Assembly: GCF_020216525.1 (NCBI RefSeq)
Contig: NZ_JAIWOY010000005.1
Span: 220,216-284,215, forward strand
Direction: 5' to 3'
DNA from: Nocardioides nematodiphilus
Lineage (GTDB): Bacteria; Actinomycetota; Actinomycetes; Propionibacteriales; Nocardioidaceae
Length of the DNA stretch: 64,000 nucleotides
In this document: piece by piece, positions 53,844 to 64,000 of the stretch
Position numbering within the stretch: position 1 is the first letter of the stretch
Layout: every line of letters starts with the position of its first letter
Program-made: the position numbers and the translations under genes
The notes under the pieces: model-generated
Databases searched by the model: none
The model's input: only the letters and a program-made list of their open reading frames with translations
What the model was told of the DNA's origin: nothing

Positions 53844-54821
53844 TCAGCCCTGGAGCAGCGCGATGTCGGTATCGACCATCAGTCCGGCCAGCTGGCGCAC
53901 CGTGGTCGTCGCCTTCCAGCCCAGCTCCGCGGCAGCGCGGCTGGCGTCGCCGAGCAGCTCGGGGACCTCGCTGGGCCGCTCGAAGCGGGCGTCGGTCTCG
54001 ACGTGCTCGCGCCAGTCGAGCCCGACGTGGGAGAAGGCCATCTCGGCGAAGTCGCGCACCGTCGTCCCGACGCCGGTCGCCAGCACGTAGTCGCCGGGGA
54101 CGTCCTGCTGCAGCATCCGCCACATGCCCTCGACGTACTCCTTGGCGTAGCCCCAGTCCCGGACGGCGTCCAGGTTGCCCAGCGTCACCGACGTGGCGCG
54201 GCCAGCGGTGATCGCGGCGACCGCGCGGGTGATCTTGCGGGTCACGAACGACTCCCCGCGCCGCGGGGACTCGTGGTTGAACAGGATCCCCGAGACGGCG
54301 TAGAGGTCGTACGCCTCCCGGTAGTTGATCGTCGCCCAGTGCGCGTGCAGCTTCGCGGCGCCGTACGGGGAGCGGGGGTGGAAGTGCGTGTCCTCGTGCT
54401 GCGGCGGCGGGGTCAGGCCGAACATCTCGGAGGTCGACGCCTGATAGAAGCGCGCCTCGGGGGCGTTCTGCCGCAGCGCCTCGAGCAACCGGATCGCGCC
54501 CATGGCGTCGGCCGAGGCGGTGTACTCCGGCATCTCGAAGCTGACCGCCACATGCGACTGGGCCGCGAGGTTGTAGACCTCGTCGGGCCGGGACTCGCGC
54601 ACCACGTTGATCAGCGACGTCGAGTCGGTCATGTCGCCGTAGTGCAGCGTCAGCCGGCCCTGGTTCGCCGGGTCCAGATAGATCGGGTCGATGCGTCCCC
54701 GGTTGAAGCTGGAGCTGCGCCGGACCAGGCCATGCACCTCGTACCCCTTCTCGAGCAGGAGCTCGGCCAGATAGGAGCCGTCCTGCCCGGTGATGCCGGT
54801 GATGAGCGCGCGCTTGGTCAT
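53844..54821 (-). CDS. gmd: GDP-mannose 4,6-dehydratase (325 aa)
   Basis: Converts GDP-mannose to GDP-4-keto-6-deoxymannose. Family landmarks: [65 protein letters not shown] (YxxxK) and [20 protein letters not shown] ends six bases before the ATG, so it is the leaderless first gene of a two-gene operon. Confidence 0.93.
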   Translation of the reverse strand: MTKRALITGITGQDGSYLAELLLEKGYEVHGLVRRSSSFNRGRIDPIYLDPANQGRLTLHYGDMTDSTSLINVVRESRPDEVYNLAAQSHVAVSFEMPEYTASADAMGAIRLLEALRQNAPEARFYQASTSEMFGLTPPPQHEDTHFHPRSPYGAAKLHAHWATINYREAYDLYAVSGILFNHESPRRGESFVTRKITRAVAAITAGRATSVTLGNLDAVRDWGYAKEYVEGMWRMLQQDVPGDYVLATGVGTTVRDFAEMAFSHVGLDWREHVETDARFERPSEVPELLGDASRAAAELGWKATTTVRQLAGLMVDTDIALLQG

Positions 54822-54916
54822 CCGCGCATCCTAGGACATCCCAAGGCGTGGACAGCGATCCCACTATGCGAGACGCGAGTTTCGCTCCCGACGTAAAGCC
54901 CCCTACCGTTGCCGTC

Positions 54917-55000
54917 ATGATCTCGACCATGCTGACCAAGCGCCGCGCAGTGGACCACTGCCGCGTGCGCTCGTCGCTGTGTCGAATGTCCATGCGCTGA
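54917..55000 (+). CDS. Cysteine-responsive leader peptide (27 aa)
   Basis: A short frame starting MISTMLTKRRAVDH and containing CRVRSSLCR, with Cys codons at positions 15 and 22. It matches the pattern of actinobacterial leader peptides (LTRRRxVDxxRxxSxLC) found before sulfur-metabolism genes, where ribosome stalling at Cys codons is thought to control downstream expression. TACCGT (54904-54909) ends seven bases before the ATG, so the mRNA should be leaderless. The genes controlled would be DUF4395, sulfurtransferase and DUF1416. Confidence 0.78.
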   Translation: MISTMLTKRRAVDHCRVRSSLCRMSMR

Positions 55001-55085
55001 CGGCCGCCGTCTGCCCGCTCCAGGTGAGCGCGATGCCGGCCGTCCCATGTCGACCGTCATCCCGCATCTCGTTCCCGGAGCACTC

Positions 55086-55559
55086 ATGTCTGCCACCACG
55101 GCACCCGCCAGCGCCACCGACGCCCAGCACCGTCAGGGCATCGACCCGCGCGGCCCGCAGTTCACCGCCGCGATCACGGCGGTCGTGCTCATCGCGGTCC
55201 TGCTGCTGCCGCCGTTCGTGGCCGGCGTGCTGACCGCCGTGCAGGCCGTCCTCTTCGCGATCGGCGCCGCCCGCGGCGTGCAGCACACGGTGCACGCGGC
55301 GCTCTTCAAGCGCTTCGTGCGTCCGCTGCTGGCGGCTCCGAGCGAGCTCGAGGACCCGGCTCCGCCGCGGTTCGCCCAGGCCGTCGGCCTCGCCTTCACC
55401 GCCGTCGCCCTCATCGGGTACGCGACCGGTCTGACCCTCCTGGGCCAGATCGCGATCGGCTTCGCCCTCGTGGCCGCCCTGCTCAACGCGATCTTCCGGT
55501 TCTGTCTCGGCTGCGAGATGTACCTGCTGATGAAGCGCGTCACCCCCCAGACCACCTGA
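55086..55559 (+). CDS. DUF4395 membrane protein (157 aa)
   Basis: Three to four membrane helices (AITAVVLIAVLLLPPFVAGV, VGLAFTAVALIGYATGL) with the conserved end FRFCLGCEMYLLMKR. The Cys pair near the last helix is a feature of DUF4395, which is linked to sulfurtransferases in actinobacteria and may move sulfur compounds or electrons across the membrane. ATG 55086 follows GGAG. A longer start at 55047 lacks a ribosome site. Confidence 0.88.
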   Translation: MSATTAPASATDAQHRQGIDPRGPQFTAAITAVVLIAVLLLPPFVAGVLTAVQAVLFAIGAARGVQHTVHAALFKRFVRPLLAAPSELEDPAPPRFAQAVGLAFTAVALIGYATGLTLLGQIAIGFALVAALLNAIFRFCLGCEMYLLMKRVTPQTT

Positions 55560-55598
55560 CACCACACAAGTTTCAAATAATCCGAAAGGCAGAACCAG

Positions 55599-56453
55599 AT
55601 GACCCGCGAGAACTCGCTCGTCTCCGCCCAGTGGGTGGAGGAGAACCTCGACAACGCCAAGGTCGTGCTGATCGAGGTCGACGAGGACACGTCCGCCTAC
55701 GACAAGAGCCACATCAAGGGCGCGATCAAGCTCGACTGGACGACCGACCTGCAGGACCAGGTCCGTCGTGACTTCCTCAACAAGGCCCAGTTCGAGGCGC
55801 TCCTGAGCAGCCGCGGTGTCGCCAACGACGACACCGTCGTCCTCTACGGCGGCAACAACAACTGGTTCGCCGCGTACGCCTACTGGTACTTCAAGCTCTA
55901 CGGCCACCAGGACGTCAAGCTCCTCGACGGCGGCCGCAAGAAGTGGGAGCTCGACTCCCGCGAGCTGACCAGCGAGCTCCCGACCCGCCCGGCGACCACG
56001 TACGTGGCCCAGGAGCAGGACACGTCCCTGCGTGCCTTCCGCGACGACGTCCTCGCCGCGATCGGCACTCAGAACCTCGTCGACGTCCGCAGCCCCGACG
56101 AGTTCGCCGGCCGCCTCCTCGCCCCGGCCCACCTCCCGCAGGAGCAGGCCCAGCGCGCGGGTCACATCCCCACCTCGGTCAACGTCCCGTGGAGCAAGAA
56201 CGCCAACGACGACGGCACCTTCAAGTCCGACGCCGAGCTCAAGGCGCTCTACGACGAGGTCGGCTTCGACACGACCAAGGACACCATCGCGCTGTGCCGC
56301 ATCGGTGAGCGCTCCTCGCTCACCTGGTTCGTCCTGCACGAGCTCCTGGGCCAGGAGAACGTCAAGAACTACGACGGCTCCTGGACCGAGTACGGCAGCC
56401 TGGTCGGCGTCCCGGTCGTCCTCGGCGACGAGCCCGGAACGGTTGACGCCTGA
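55599..56453 (+). CDS. Thiosulfate sulfurtransferase, rhodanese family (CysA2/SseA-like, 284 aa)
   Basis: Tandem rhodanese domains; the second has the active-site loop ALCRIGERSS (catalytic Cys). It probably transfers sulfur from thiosulfate or 3-mercaptopyruvate to acceptors including cofactor sulfur carriers. The upstream ribosome site is CCGAAAGG. The stop overlaps DUF1416 by one base (TGATG). The leader peptide upstream suggests control by cysteine supply. Confidence 0.92.
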   Translation: MTRENSLVSAQWVEENLDNAKVVLIEVDEDTSAYDKSHIKGAIKLDWTTDLQDQVRRDFLNKAQFEALLSSRGVANDDTVVLYGGNNNWFAAYAYWYFKLYGHQDVKLLDGGRKKWELDSRELTSELPTRPATTYVAQEQDTSLRAFRDDVLAAIGTQNLVDVRSPDEFAGRLLAPAHLPQEQAQRAGHIPTSVNVPWSKNANDDGTFKSDAELKALYDEVGFDTTKDTIALCRIGERSSLTWFVLHELLGQENVKNYDGSWTEYGSLVGVPVVLGDEPGTVDA

Positions 56454-56749
56454 TGTGCGGCGCGACCCAGGGCGGGCTGAGCCTCGACGGCGTCAACGTC
56501 GCGAAGGAGGCCGTCATCCAGGGCCAGGTCCTGCGCGACGGCGAGCCGGTCGGCTCGGCGTACGTCCGCCTGCTCGACACGTCCGGTGAGTTCACCGCCG
56601 AGGTCCCGACCTCCGCGTCCGGTCACTTCCGGTTCTTCGCCGGCGAGGGATCGTGGACCCTGCGCACCCTGGCCCCGAAGGCCGACCCGGTCGACCGCGA
56701 GGTCGTCGCCCAGATCGGCTCCGTCGCCGAGCTGACGATCAACATCTGA
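56453..56749 (+). CDS. DUF1416 protein (SseC-like, 98 aa)
   Basis: Begins MCGATQGGLSLDGVNV and continues with a beta-rich fold (QGQVLRDGEPVGSAYVRLLD). The N-terminal Cys2 is conserved in DUF1416, which always follows rhodaneses of this type and may accept the sulfane sulfur. It is translationally coupled to the sulfurtransferase. Confidence 0.9.
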   Translation: MCGATQGGLSLDGVNVAKEAVIQGQVLRDGEPVGSAYVRLLDTSGEFTAEVPTSASGHFRFFAGEGSWTLRTLAPKADPVDREVVAQIGSVAELTINI

Positions 56750-56758
56750 TCCACCCGC

Positions 56759-56796
56759 CAGCGGCCCGCTCCGACTTCAGTCGGGGTGGGCCGCTG
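56759..56796 (+). terminator. Terminator between DUF1416 and rmlA
   Basis: A 9-bp outer stem CAGCGGCCC/GGGCCGCTG with an inner CCGAC/GTCGG stem, followed by TGTTGTG. It separates two convergent genes. Confidence 0.75.
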
Positions 56797-56803
56797 TGTT
56801 GTG

Positions 56804-57685
56804 TCATTGCTCGTCGAGCAGGCCGAGCAGGTAGCTGCCGTACCCGCTCTTGAGCAGCGGCTGGGCGAGCCGCTCGAGGTCGGCGTCACTGAGCCAGCCC
56901 ATCCGCCACGCGACCTCCTCGGGCGCGCCGATCTTGGTGCCCTGGCGCGTCTCGATCGCCCGGATGTAGTCGGCGGCCGCGTTGAGGTCGTCCACGGTGC
57001 CGGTGTCGAGCCAGGCCGAGCCCCGGGGGAGGACCTCGACCTGCAGGCGGCCGGCCTCGAGGTAGATCCGGTTGAGATCGGTGATCTCCAGCTCGCCGCG
57101 CGCGCTCGGCGTCAGCGTGCGGGCGTGGCCGACCACGGACCCGTCGTAGAAGTACAGGCCCGGCACCGCGTACGGGCTCTTGGGGCTGCTGGGCTTCTCC
57201 TCCAGCGAGATCGCCTTGTGGGCGGCGTCGAACTCGACCACGCCGTACGAGCTCGGGTCGCTCACCCGGTAGCCGAAGATGGCGGCGCCCTCGAGCTGCT
57301 CGAAGCGGCGCAGCTGGTTGCCCAGGCCGTATCCGTAGAAGAGGTTGTCGCCGAGGACGAGACCGACCCGCTCGTCGCCGTCGTCCTCGAGGAAGCCGCA
57401 GTCGGCGGCGATGGTGAACGCCTGCGCCAGGCCGTCGGGCGAGGGCTGCTGCTCGAAGGTGAGGTTGACCCCGAGCTGGCTGCCGTCGCCGAGCAGACGC
57501 TCGAAGGCGGGGGCGTCGTGCGGCGTCGTGATCACCAGGATGTCCCGGATCCCGGCCAGCATCAGCGTGGAGAGCGGGTAGTAGATCATCGGCTTGTCGT
57601 ACACCGGCATCAGCTGCTTGCTCACCGCGAGCGTGATGGGGTGCAGACGCGAGCCGGTGCCACCGGCGAGGATGATGCCCTTCAC
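56804..57685 (-). CDS. rmlA: Glucose-1-phosphate thymidylyltransferase (293 aa)
   Basis: The first step of dTDP-rhamnose synthesis (dTDP-glucose formation). The nucleotide motif [20 protein letters not shown] is at the N-terminus, with the family blocks [10 protein letters not shown] and [10 protein letters not shown]. Its GTG start lies eight bases after TAGGGT, a leaderless start, and its promoter is shared head-to-head with rmlB. Confidence 0.95.
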   Translation of the reverse strand: MKGIILAGGTGSRLHPITLAVSKQLMPVYDKPMIYYPLSTLMLAGIRDILVITTPHDAPAFERLLGDGSQLGVNLTFEQQPSPDGLAQAFTIAADCGFLEDDGDERVGLVLGDNLFYGYGLGNQLRRFEQLEGAAIFGYRVSDPSSYGVVEFDAAHKAISLEEKPSSPKSPYAVPGLYFYDGSVVGHARTLTPSARGELEITDLNRIYLEAGRLQVEVLPRGSAWLDTGTVDDLNAAADYIRAIETRQGTKIGAPEEVAWRMGWLSDADLERLAQPLLKSGYGSYLLGLLDEQ

Positions 57686-57688
57686 AGC

Positions 57689-60102
<2,414 letters not shown>

Positions 60103-60110
60103 TCGACGGC

Positions 60111-60401
60111 TCAGCCGTAGTGGCAGACGTAGTCGAGGAGCTCGGTGACCTCGATGTCGAAGCTGCTGTCGCCCGCGACGGAGAACTGCGCGCCCGCGGC
60201 GTAGGTCTGGCCGGCGACGGTGCACGAGCCGGCCTGGATCTCCATGACCTCGGGCGCACCGGTCGTGAACGTGTAGGTGCCCGGGAAGATCACGCCCGCG
60301 CTCTTCTTCGTGCCGTCGGCCAGGGTGAACGAGTGGCTCACGCACTTGCCGTCGAAGTAGACGTTGGCGGTGGTGGCGAGGGAGACGTTGTCGTAGGTCA
60401 C
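60111..60401 (-). CDS. ppnP: Pyrimidine/purine nucleoside phosphorylase PpnP (DUF1255, 96 aa)
   Basis: A cupin-like small protein with [34 protein letters not shown] and [20 protein letters not shown], closing DYVCHYG, the PpnP/YaiE pattern. It would phosphorolyse nucleosides. GTG 60401 gives the family length and has TTTAAT six bases upstream; ATG 60437 gives 108 aa with no better signal. It is convergent with rmlCD, nine bases away. Confidence 0.85.
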   Translation of the reverse strand: MTYDNVSLATTANVYFDGKCVSHSFTLADGTKKSAGVIFPGTYTFTTGAPEVMEIQAGSCTVAGQTYAAGAQFSVAGDSSFDIEVTELLDYVCHYG

Positions 60402-60494
60402 CGCTGAATTAAACAGCGACGAGCGCCTACCGGACATTCGGTATCCCTGCCCCGCTGGACCATCGCGCACGCGACGTCGCGATTCACTCGCCGC

Positions 60495-60635
60495 ATGGGC
60501 ACCAGCAGCGAGCCGGTCGACGTCACGGGGCTGCTTCCTGCGGAGGCACAGGCGGGCGGTGTGCTCGCTGACGCGGAGGTCGATGCGGCCATCGCCGCAG
60601 TGCTGCGCCTCTGGCTGGTCGAGGACGATGCCTGA
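60495..60635 (+). CDS. Possible small acidic protein (46 aa)
   Basis: ATG 60495 starts an acidic peptide ([20 protein letters not shown] ... [16 protein letters not shown]) with strong coding-type codon bias but no clear ribosome site. Its stop overlaps the next small gene by 8 nt. Function unknown; it may be a partner or a leader for the membrane peptide that follows. Confidence 0.45.
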   Translation: MGTSSEPVDVTGLLPAEAQAGGVLADAEVDAAIAAVLRLWLVEDDA

Positions 60636-60765
60636 GGACACCGTGCGGTCGCGTCTGCCGCGAGACGACGACCAAGGTCGCCGCAGCGCGCTCCTTGCGA
60701 TCGGGATCCTCCTGGCTCTCTTCGTCATCCTCGTGTCTGTCGTCTGGATCCGTCTGCTCCGCTGA
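60628..60765 (+). CDS. Small single-helix membrane protein (45 aa)
   Basis: [19 protein letters not shown] is followed by one hydrophobic helix ([20 protein letters not shown]) and WIRLLR. It starts inside the preceding small frame (ATGCCTGA overlap), so the pair would be translated together. A strong terminator follows 78 nt later. No family recognised. Confidence 0.5.
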   Translation: MPEDTVRSRLPRDDDQGRRSALLAIGILLALFVILVSVVWIRLLR

Positions 60766-60843
60766 CCGCCGGGATGGTGTCTCCCGACCACCCTCCGGAA
60801 CCTTCGGACGGGTCGGGCAACGTGCGGGTCGGCGCACCGGAAA

Positions 60844-60880
60844 GAACCGCCCCGCCTCCCTGAGGGAGGCGGGGCGGTTC
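60844..60880. terminator. Terminator downstream of cysN
   Basis: An 18-bp perfect inverted repeat (60844-60861 with 60863-60880). It lies just after the cysN stop on the minus strand and also after the small genes on the plus strand, so it can serve both. Confidence 0.88.
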
Positions 60881-60903
60881 CATGCGTGGTGCGTGCGCCG
60901 TGC

Positions 60904-62184
60904 TCAGCCGTTGATCATGCCCGCGCCGACGGTGACACCGGTCGCCTCGTCGATCAGGATGAACGACCCGGTGGTGCGGTTCTTCGAGTACGGGTCGGCG
61001 AGCAGCGGCACCGTGGTGCGCAGCTGGACGCGGCCGATCTCGTTGAGACCGAGCTCCTTGGTGTCGTTGTCGCGGTGCAGCGTGTTGACGTCCAGGCGGT
61101 ACTGGATGTCCTTGACCAGCGCACGCCCCGTACGGGTGGTGTGCTTGATCGCCAGCTTCTGCCGCGGCTGCAGCGGGGCGTTGGTCATCCAGCAGACCAT
61201 CGCGTCGATGTCCTGGGTCGGAGTCGGCGCGTTCTTCACGCGGGCGATCATGTCGCCGCGCGAGACGTCCACGTCGTCCTCGAGCCGGATGGTGACCGAC
61301 ATCGGCGGGAACGCCTCGTCGATCTCCTTGTCGAACACGTCGATGCTCGAGATCTTCGAGGTCATGCCGGAGGGCAGGACGATGACCTCGTCGCCCTTCT
61401 TGAAGACGCCGCCCGCGATCTGGCCCGCGTAGCCGCGGTAGTCGTGGTAGGCGTCGTTCTGGGGCCGGATGACGTACTGGACCGGGAAGCGGGCGTCGAC
61501 CAGGTCCCGGTCGGAGGCGACGTGGACGTGCTCCAGGTGGTGCATCAGCGTCGGGCCGGAGTACCAGGGCATGTTCTGCGAGCGGTCCACGACGTTGTCG
61601 CCGGCCAGCGCCGAGATCGGGATGACCTCGAGGTCGGGGACGTTGAGCTTCGTCGCGAACTGGGTGAACTCGGCCTGGATCTTGTCGTAGACCTCCTGCG
61701 ACCAGTCCACGAGGTCCATCTTGTTGATGCACAGGACCAGGTGGGGGACCCGCAGCAGCGAGAGCAGGACGGCGTGACGGCGGGACTGCTCGGTGAGGCC
61801 GTGGCGCGCGTCGACCAGGACGAGGCCCAGGTCGGCGGTGGAGGCACCGGTGACCATGTTGCGGGTGTACTGCACGTGCCCCGGGGTGTCCGCGATGATG
61901 AACTTGCGGTTCGGGGTCGCGAAGTAGCGGTACGCGACGTCGATCGTGATGCCCTGCTCGCGCTCGGAGCGCAGGCCGTCGGTCAGCAGGGAGAGGTCGA
62001 CGTAGGAGTGACCCTTCTGCTCCGAGGTCCGCTCGACCGCCTCGAGCTGGTCGGCGAAGATCGACTTGGAGTCGAAGAGCAGCCGGCCGATGAGGGTCGA
62101 CTTGCCGTCGTCGACGGAGCCGGCCGTGGCGAAGCGCAGGAGGTCCATCTGGCGCTCCGCCTTCTTCTCGTCAGTGCTGCCCAT
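60904..62184 (-). CDS. cysN: Sulfate adenylyltransferase subunit 1, CysN (426 aa)
   Basis: The GTPase subunit that drives ATP sulfurylase. The P-loop is [14 protein letters not shown], with [12 protein letters not shown] (G3) and NKMDLVDW (G4), then beta-barrel domains. It stops before an APS-kinase (CysC) domain, so this is CysN alone, not the CysNC fusion found in mycobacteria. The ATG overlaps the cysD stop by one base (TGATG). Confidence 0.95.
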   Translation of the reverse strand: MGSTDEKKAERQMDLLRFATAGSVDDGKSTLIGRLLFDSKSIFADQLEAVERTSEQKGHSYVDLSLLTDGLRSEREQGITIDVAYRYFATPNRKFIIADTPGHVQYTRNMVTGASTADLGLVLVDARHGLTEQSRRHAVLLSLLRVPHLVLCINKMDLVDWSQEVYDKIQAEFTQFATKLNVPDLEVIPISALAGDNVVDRSQNMPWYSGPTLMHHLEHVHVASDRDLVDARFPVQYVIRPQNDAYHDYRGYAGQIAGGVFKKGDEVIVLPSGMTSKISSIDVFDKEIDEAFPPMSVTIRLEDDVDVSRGDMIARVKNAPTPTQDIDAMVCWMTNAPLQPRQKLAIKHTTRTGRALVKDIQYRLDVNTLHRDNDTKELGLNEIGRVQLRTTVPLLADPYSKNRTTGSFILIDEATGVTVGAGMING

Positions 62185-63098
62185 CAGAAGTAGCCTTCCT
62201 TCTTGCGGTCTTCCATGGCGGCCTCGGAGAACTTGTCGTCACCACGGGTGGCGCCGCGCTCGGTGACCCGGGCGACCGACACCTCCGCGATGATCTCCTC
62301 GATGGTCGAGGCGGTGCTCTCGACGCAACCGGTCAAGGTGATGTCACCGCAGGTGCGGAAGCGGACGCTGCGCTCCTCGGCGACCTCGCCCTCACGGCAC
62401 GGGTTGAGCGGGGTCTCGGTCATGAGCATGCCGTCGCGCTCGAAGACGCGACGCTGGTGGGCGAAGTAGATCGAGGGGATCTCGATCTCCTCGCGGCCGA
62501 TGTAGTCCCACACGTCCAGCTCGGTCCAGTTGGAGATCGGGAAGATCCGCATGTGCTCGCCCTCGTGCAGGCGGCCGTTGTAGAGCGACCACAGCTCGGG
62601 GCGCTGCATCTTCGGGTCCCACTGGCCGAACTCGTCGCGGTGGGAGTAGACGCGCTCCTTGGCGCGGGCCTTCTCCTCGTCGCGGCGACCGCCGCCGAAG
62701 GCGGCGGTGAAGCCGTTCTCCTCGATGGCGTTGAGCAGCGTCGGGATCTGCAGGCGGTTGCGGCTGATCTTCGCGGCGTCGGGGATGATGCCGTTCTTGA
62801 TCGCGTCGTCGATGGAGGCGACCACGAGGTTGATGCCGAGACGCTCGACCCAGCGGTCGCGGGTCTCCATCACCTCGGGGAAGTCGAGCCCGGTGTCGAC
62901 CTGCAGGATCGAGAACGGGATCTTGGCAGGGTAGAACGCCTTCTCCGCCAGGCGGAGCATGACGATCGAGTCCTTGCCGCCGCTGAACATCAGGACCGGC
63001 TTCTCGAACTCGGCGGCGACCTCACGGAAGATGTGGATCGATTCCGCCTCCAACTGGTCGAGCTGACTCAGCCGGTAGTCGGTATGGGTGGACGTCAT
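62184..63098 (-). CDS. cysD: Sulfate adenylyltransferase subunit 2, CysD (304 aa)
   Basis: The catalytic subunit that joins ATP and sulfate into APS. It has the PP-motif LMFSGGKDSIVMLRLAEKAF, GGGRRDEEKARAKER and the C-terminal SxxRF block (EERSVRFRTCGDITLTG). TAGAGT ends seven bases before ATG 63098, fixing that start (leaderless). The upstream region contains the palindrome bound to the AbiEi-like gene, so the two divergent promoters overlap. Confidence 0.95.
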   Translation of the reverse strand: MTSTHTDYRLSQLDQLEAESIHIFREVAAEFEKPVLMFSGGKDSIVMLRLAEKAFYPAKIPFSILQVDTGLDFPEVMETRDRWVERLGINLVVASIDDAIKNGIIPDAAKISRNRLQIPTLLNAIEENGFTAAFGGGRRDEEKARAKERVYSHRDEFGQWDPKMQRPELWSLYNGRLHEGEHMRIFPISNWTELDVWDYIGREEIEIPSIYFAHQRRVFERDGMLMTETPLNPCREGEVAEERSVRFRTCGDITLTGCVESTASTIEEIIAEVSVARVTERGATRGDDKFSEAAMEDRKKEGYF

Positions 63099-63151
63099 GG
63101 CGGGCACTCTAGCCCGGCGCCTTCGGGCCGGGACATCTCAGATGACCGTTT

Positions 63152-63203
63152 TTCACGAGTCGCGACTGTTCACGAATCATGAACGGCTGGTTATTGTGAA
63201 CGC
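63152..63203. promoter_or_regulatory. Palindromic operator region between cysD and the AbiEi-like gene
   Basis: A 17-bp palindrome with only three unpaired positions, GTTCACGAATCATGAAC (63168-63184), is flanked by a further half-site TTCACGAGTC (63152-63161) and GTGAAC (63196-63201). A TATTGT -10 (63192-63197) lies six bases before the ATG at 63204. A related GTTCACGTGAC follows the gene at 63876-63886. This looks like an autoregulatory site. Confidence 0.7.
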
Positions 63204-63869
63204 ATGAGCAGCGAGACCGAGCTGGTGGAGGGCGCGCAGGCGACGCTCGAGGGCTGGGGCGTCGACTGCACGATCCGGTACGAGCGCTCGCCGCTGGTCC
63301 GCGCCGACGCGACCCTTGCGCTGCGGTGGGGCGGCGCTCGACAGCGCTTCGCCGTGCACGCGTTCTCCTCGGTGCGGCTCGCGGCCGTCCTCGCCGCCTC
63401 GGGGGAGTCCTCGCTGCCGGTGCTCGTCGTGGCGCCGTGGATCTCACCGCGGATGGGCGCACAGCTCCAGGCCCTCGGGATCGCGTACGTCGACTCGGTC
63501 GGGAACGCGTCCCTGCGCTTCGGCACCGTGTTCGTGGAGGTGACCGGCCGCAAGCGCCCGCGTGCCGGGACGGCCTCGCCCGGCGGCTCGGCCTCCTCGG
63601 CGGTCGGTGGGCGCATCGAGACCACGTCCCGATCCGGCCGGCTCCTCACCCCCGCCAACCGCAAGGTCGTCGCCGCGCTCGTCGGGGACCCGTCACTGGA
63701 GACCGCCCCGCTGCGCGAGGTGGCTGCCGCGGCGGGCGTGTCGGTCGGCCAGGCCCACAAGACGGTCGCGCTGCTCGCGTCGGCCGGGTACCACCGCGAC
63801 CACCTGGACGACGCCCGGCGCGAGTCGCTGAGGGGCGTACTGGACGCCGTGGGTGCTCTCGAGGATTAG
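63204..63869 (+). CDS. Type IV toxin-antitoxin AbiEi-like antitoxin/regulator (221 aa)
   Basis: The N-terminal half reads as an AbiEi-type nuclease-like domain (LQALGIAYVDSVGNASLRF, EVTGRKRPR). The C-terminal half is a winged helix (TPANRKVVAALVGDPSLETAPLR, VSVGQAHKTVALLASAGY). AbiEi antitoxins repress their own operons through inverted repeats, which fits the palindromes upstream. No AbiEii-type nucleotidyltransferase toxin is seen on either side in the window. The assignment is moderate. Confidence 0.6.
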   Translation: MSSETELVEGAQATLEGWGVDCTIRYERSPLVRADATLALRWGGARQRFAVHAFSSVRLAAVLAASGESSLPVLVVAPWISPRMGAQLQALGIAYVDSVGNASLRFGTVFVEVTGRKRPRAGTASPGGSASSAVGGRIETTSRSGRLLTPANRKVVAALVGDPSLETAPLREVAAAAGVSVGQAHKTVALLASAGYHRDHLDDARRESLRGVLDAVGALED

Positions 63870-63936
63870 TCGGCTGTTCACGTGACGTCTGCGGAGAGGC
63901 CGACGAGGTCTCGTCCTCGCTCGTCACCGTCGAACC

Positions 63937-64000
63937 ATGAGGATCGCTGTCGTCGGGACCGGGTACGTCGGACTCTCCCTGGCCGTGCTGCTCGCGCAGC
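63937..64000 (+). CDS. UDP-glucose/GDP-mannose 6-dehydrogenase-family protein, 5' fragment
   Basis: Only 21 codons are present. MRIAVVGTGYVGLSLAVLLA is the NAD-binding N-terminus of UDP-glucose 6-dehydrogenases and related nucleotide-sugar dehydrogenases. It continues the polysaccharide-precursor theme of the region. The gene runs off the window. Confidence 0.85.
   Translation, partial: MRIAVVGTGYVGLSLAVLLAQ

Overview
The window is chromosomal DNA from a high-GC Gram-positive actinobacterium, most likely a Nocardioidaceae relative (Nocardioides-like). The evidence is the very high GC content, many GTG starts, GTGA/ATGA stop-start overlaps, a mycothiol synthase, GlnR, SigB-type promoters and PhoP-type direct-repeat PHO boxes. 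The family-level call is inference. Nearly everything looks like stable housekeeping DNA. I see no transposase, integrase, phage gene or CRISPR array.

Layout. 1-5.5 kb: 3' end of a secreted serine peptidase, an acyltransferase, a large secreted repeat protein coupled to a GNAT protein, and a methyltransferase. 5.5-18.5 kb: four dispersed tRNAs (Phe, Glu, Asp, Lys) with hydrolase, oxidoreductase and EAL-domain genes. Also here are a tungstate/molybdate-type ABC operon with its own HTH-TOBE regulator and a palindromic operator, two fluoride channels, an anti-sigma-type ATPase behind a SigB-like promoter, and NADH dehydrogenase II. 18.6-23.4 kb: a GlxA-type regulator and a metallo-hydrolase, then a multicopper oxidase divergent from a secreted cupredoxin-like protein. 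23.8-26.8 kb: pntAB transhydrogenase. 26.9-30.7 kb: two membrane proteins, a cold-shock protein and a small SigB-type-promoter gene. 31.9-41 kb: MutT1-like protein, pstSCAB, pit with its PhoU-like partner and ppk, a phosphate regulon with PHO boxes in an activating and a repressing position. 41.9-50.1 kb: a 970-residue Ala/Glu-rich coiled-coil protein, then DsrE, nitrobindin, Fur, YgfZ, mshD, glnR and a MoaD-like gene, an order reminiscent of the Mycobacterium tuberculosis Rv0811c-Rv0820 region. A cluster of palindromes of unknown function lies inside. 50.2-52.2 kb: tandem secreted Lys-rich paralogues with DasR-like operators. 52.4-64 kb: thioredoxin, two GDP-mannose dehydratase-family genes, a cysteine leader peptide ahead of DUF4395-sulfurtransferase-DUF1416, dTDP-rhamnose genes including an rmlC-rmlD fusion, a nucleoside phosphorylase, cysDN, an AbiEi-like regulator, and the start of a nucleotide-sugar dehydrogenase.

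How the genes fit together. Phosphate supply and storage (pst, pit, ppk), sulfur assimilation and thiol metabolism (cysDN, sulfurtransferase, mshD) and deoxysugar supply for surface polysaccharide (rml, gmd) dominate the second half. Across the window about eighteen genes have a TANNNT -10 element ending 6-8 nt before the start codon, the signature of leaderless transcription. I used this to choose many starts.

Best candidates for undescribed biology: the palindrome cluster at 47985-48164, the leaderless cysteine leader peptide at 54917-55000, the shared C-terminal PH-like domain of the two membrane/coiled-coil proteins, the dre-like sites in front of the Lys-rich paralogues, and the tungstate operon operator with its linked regulator.
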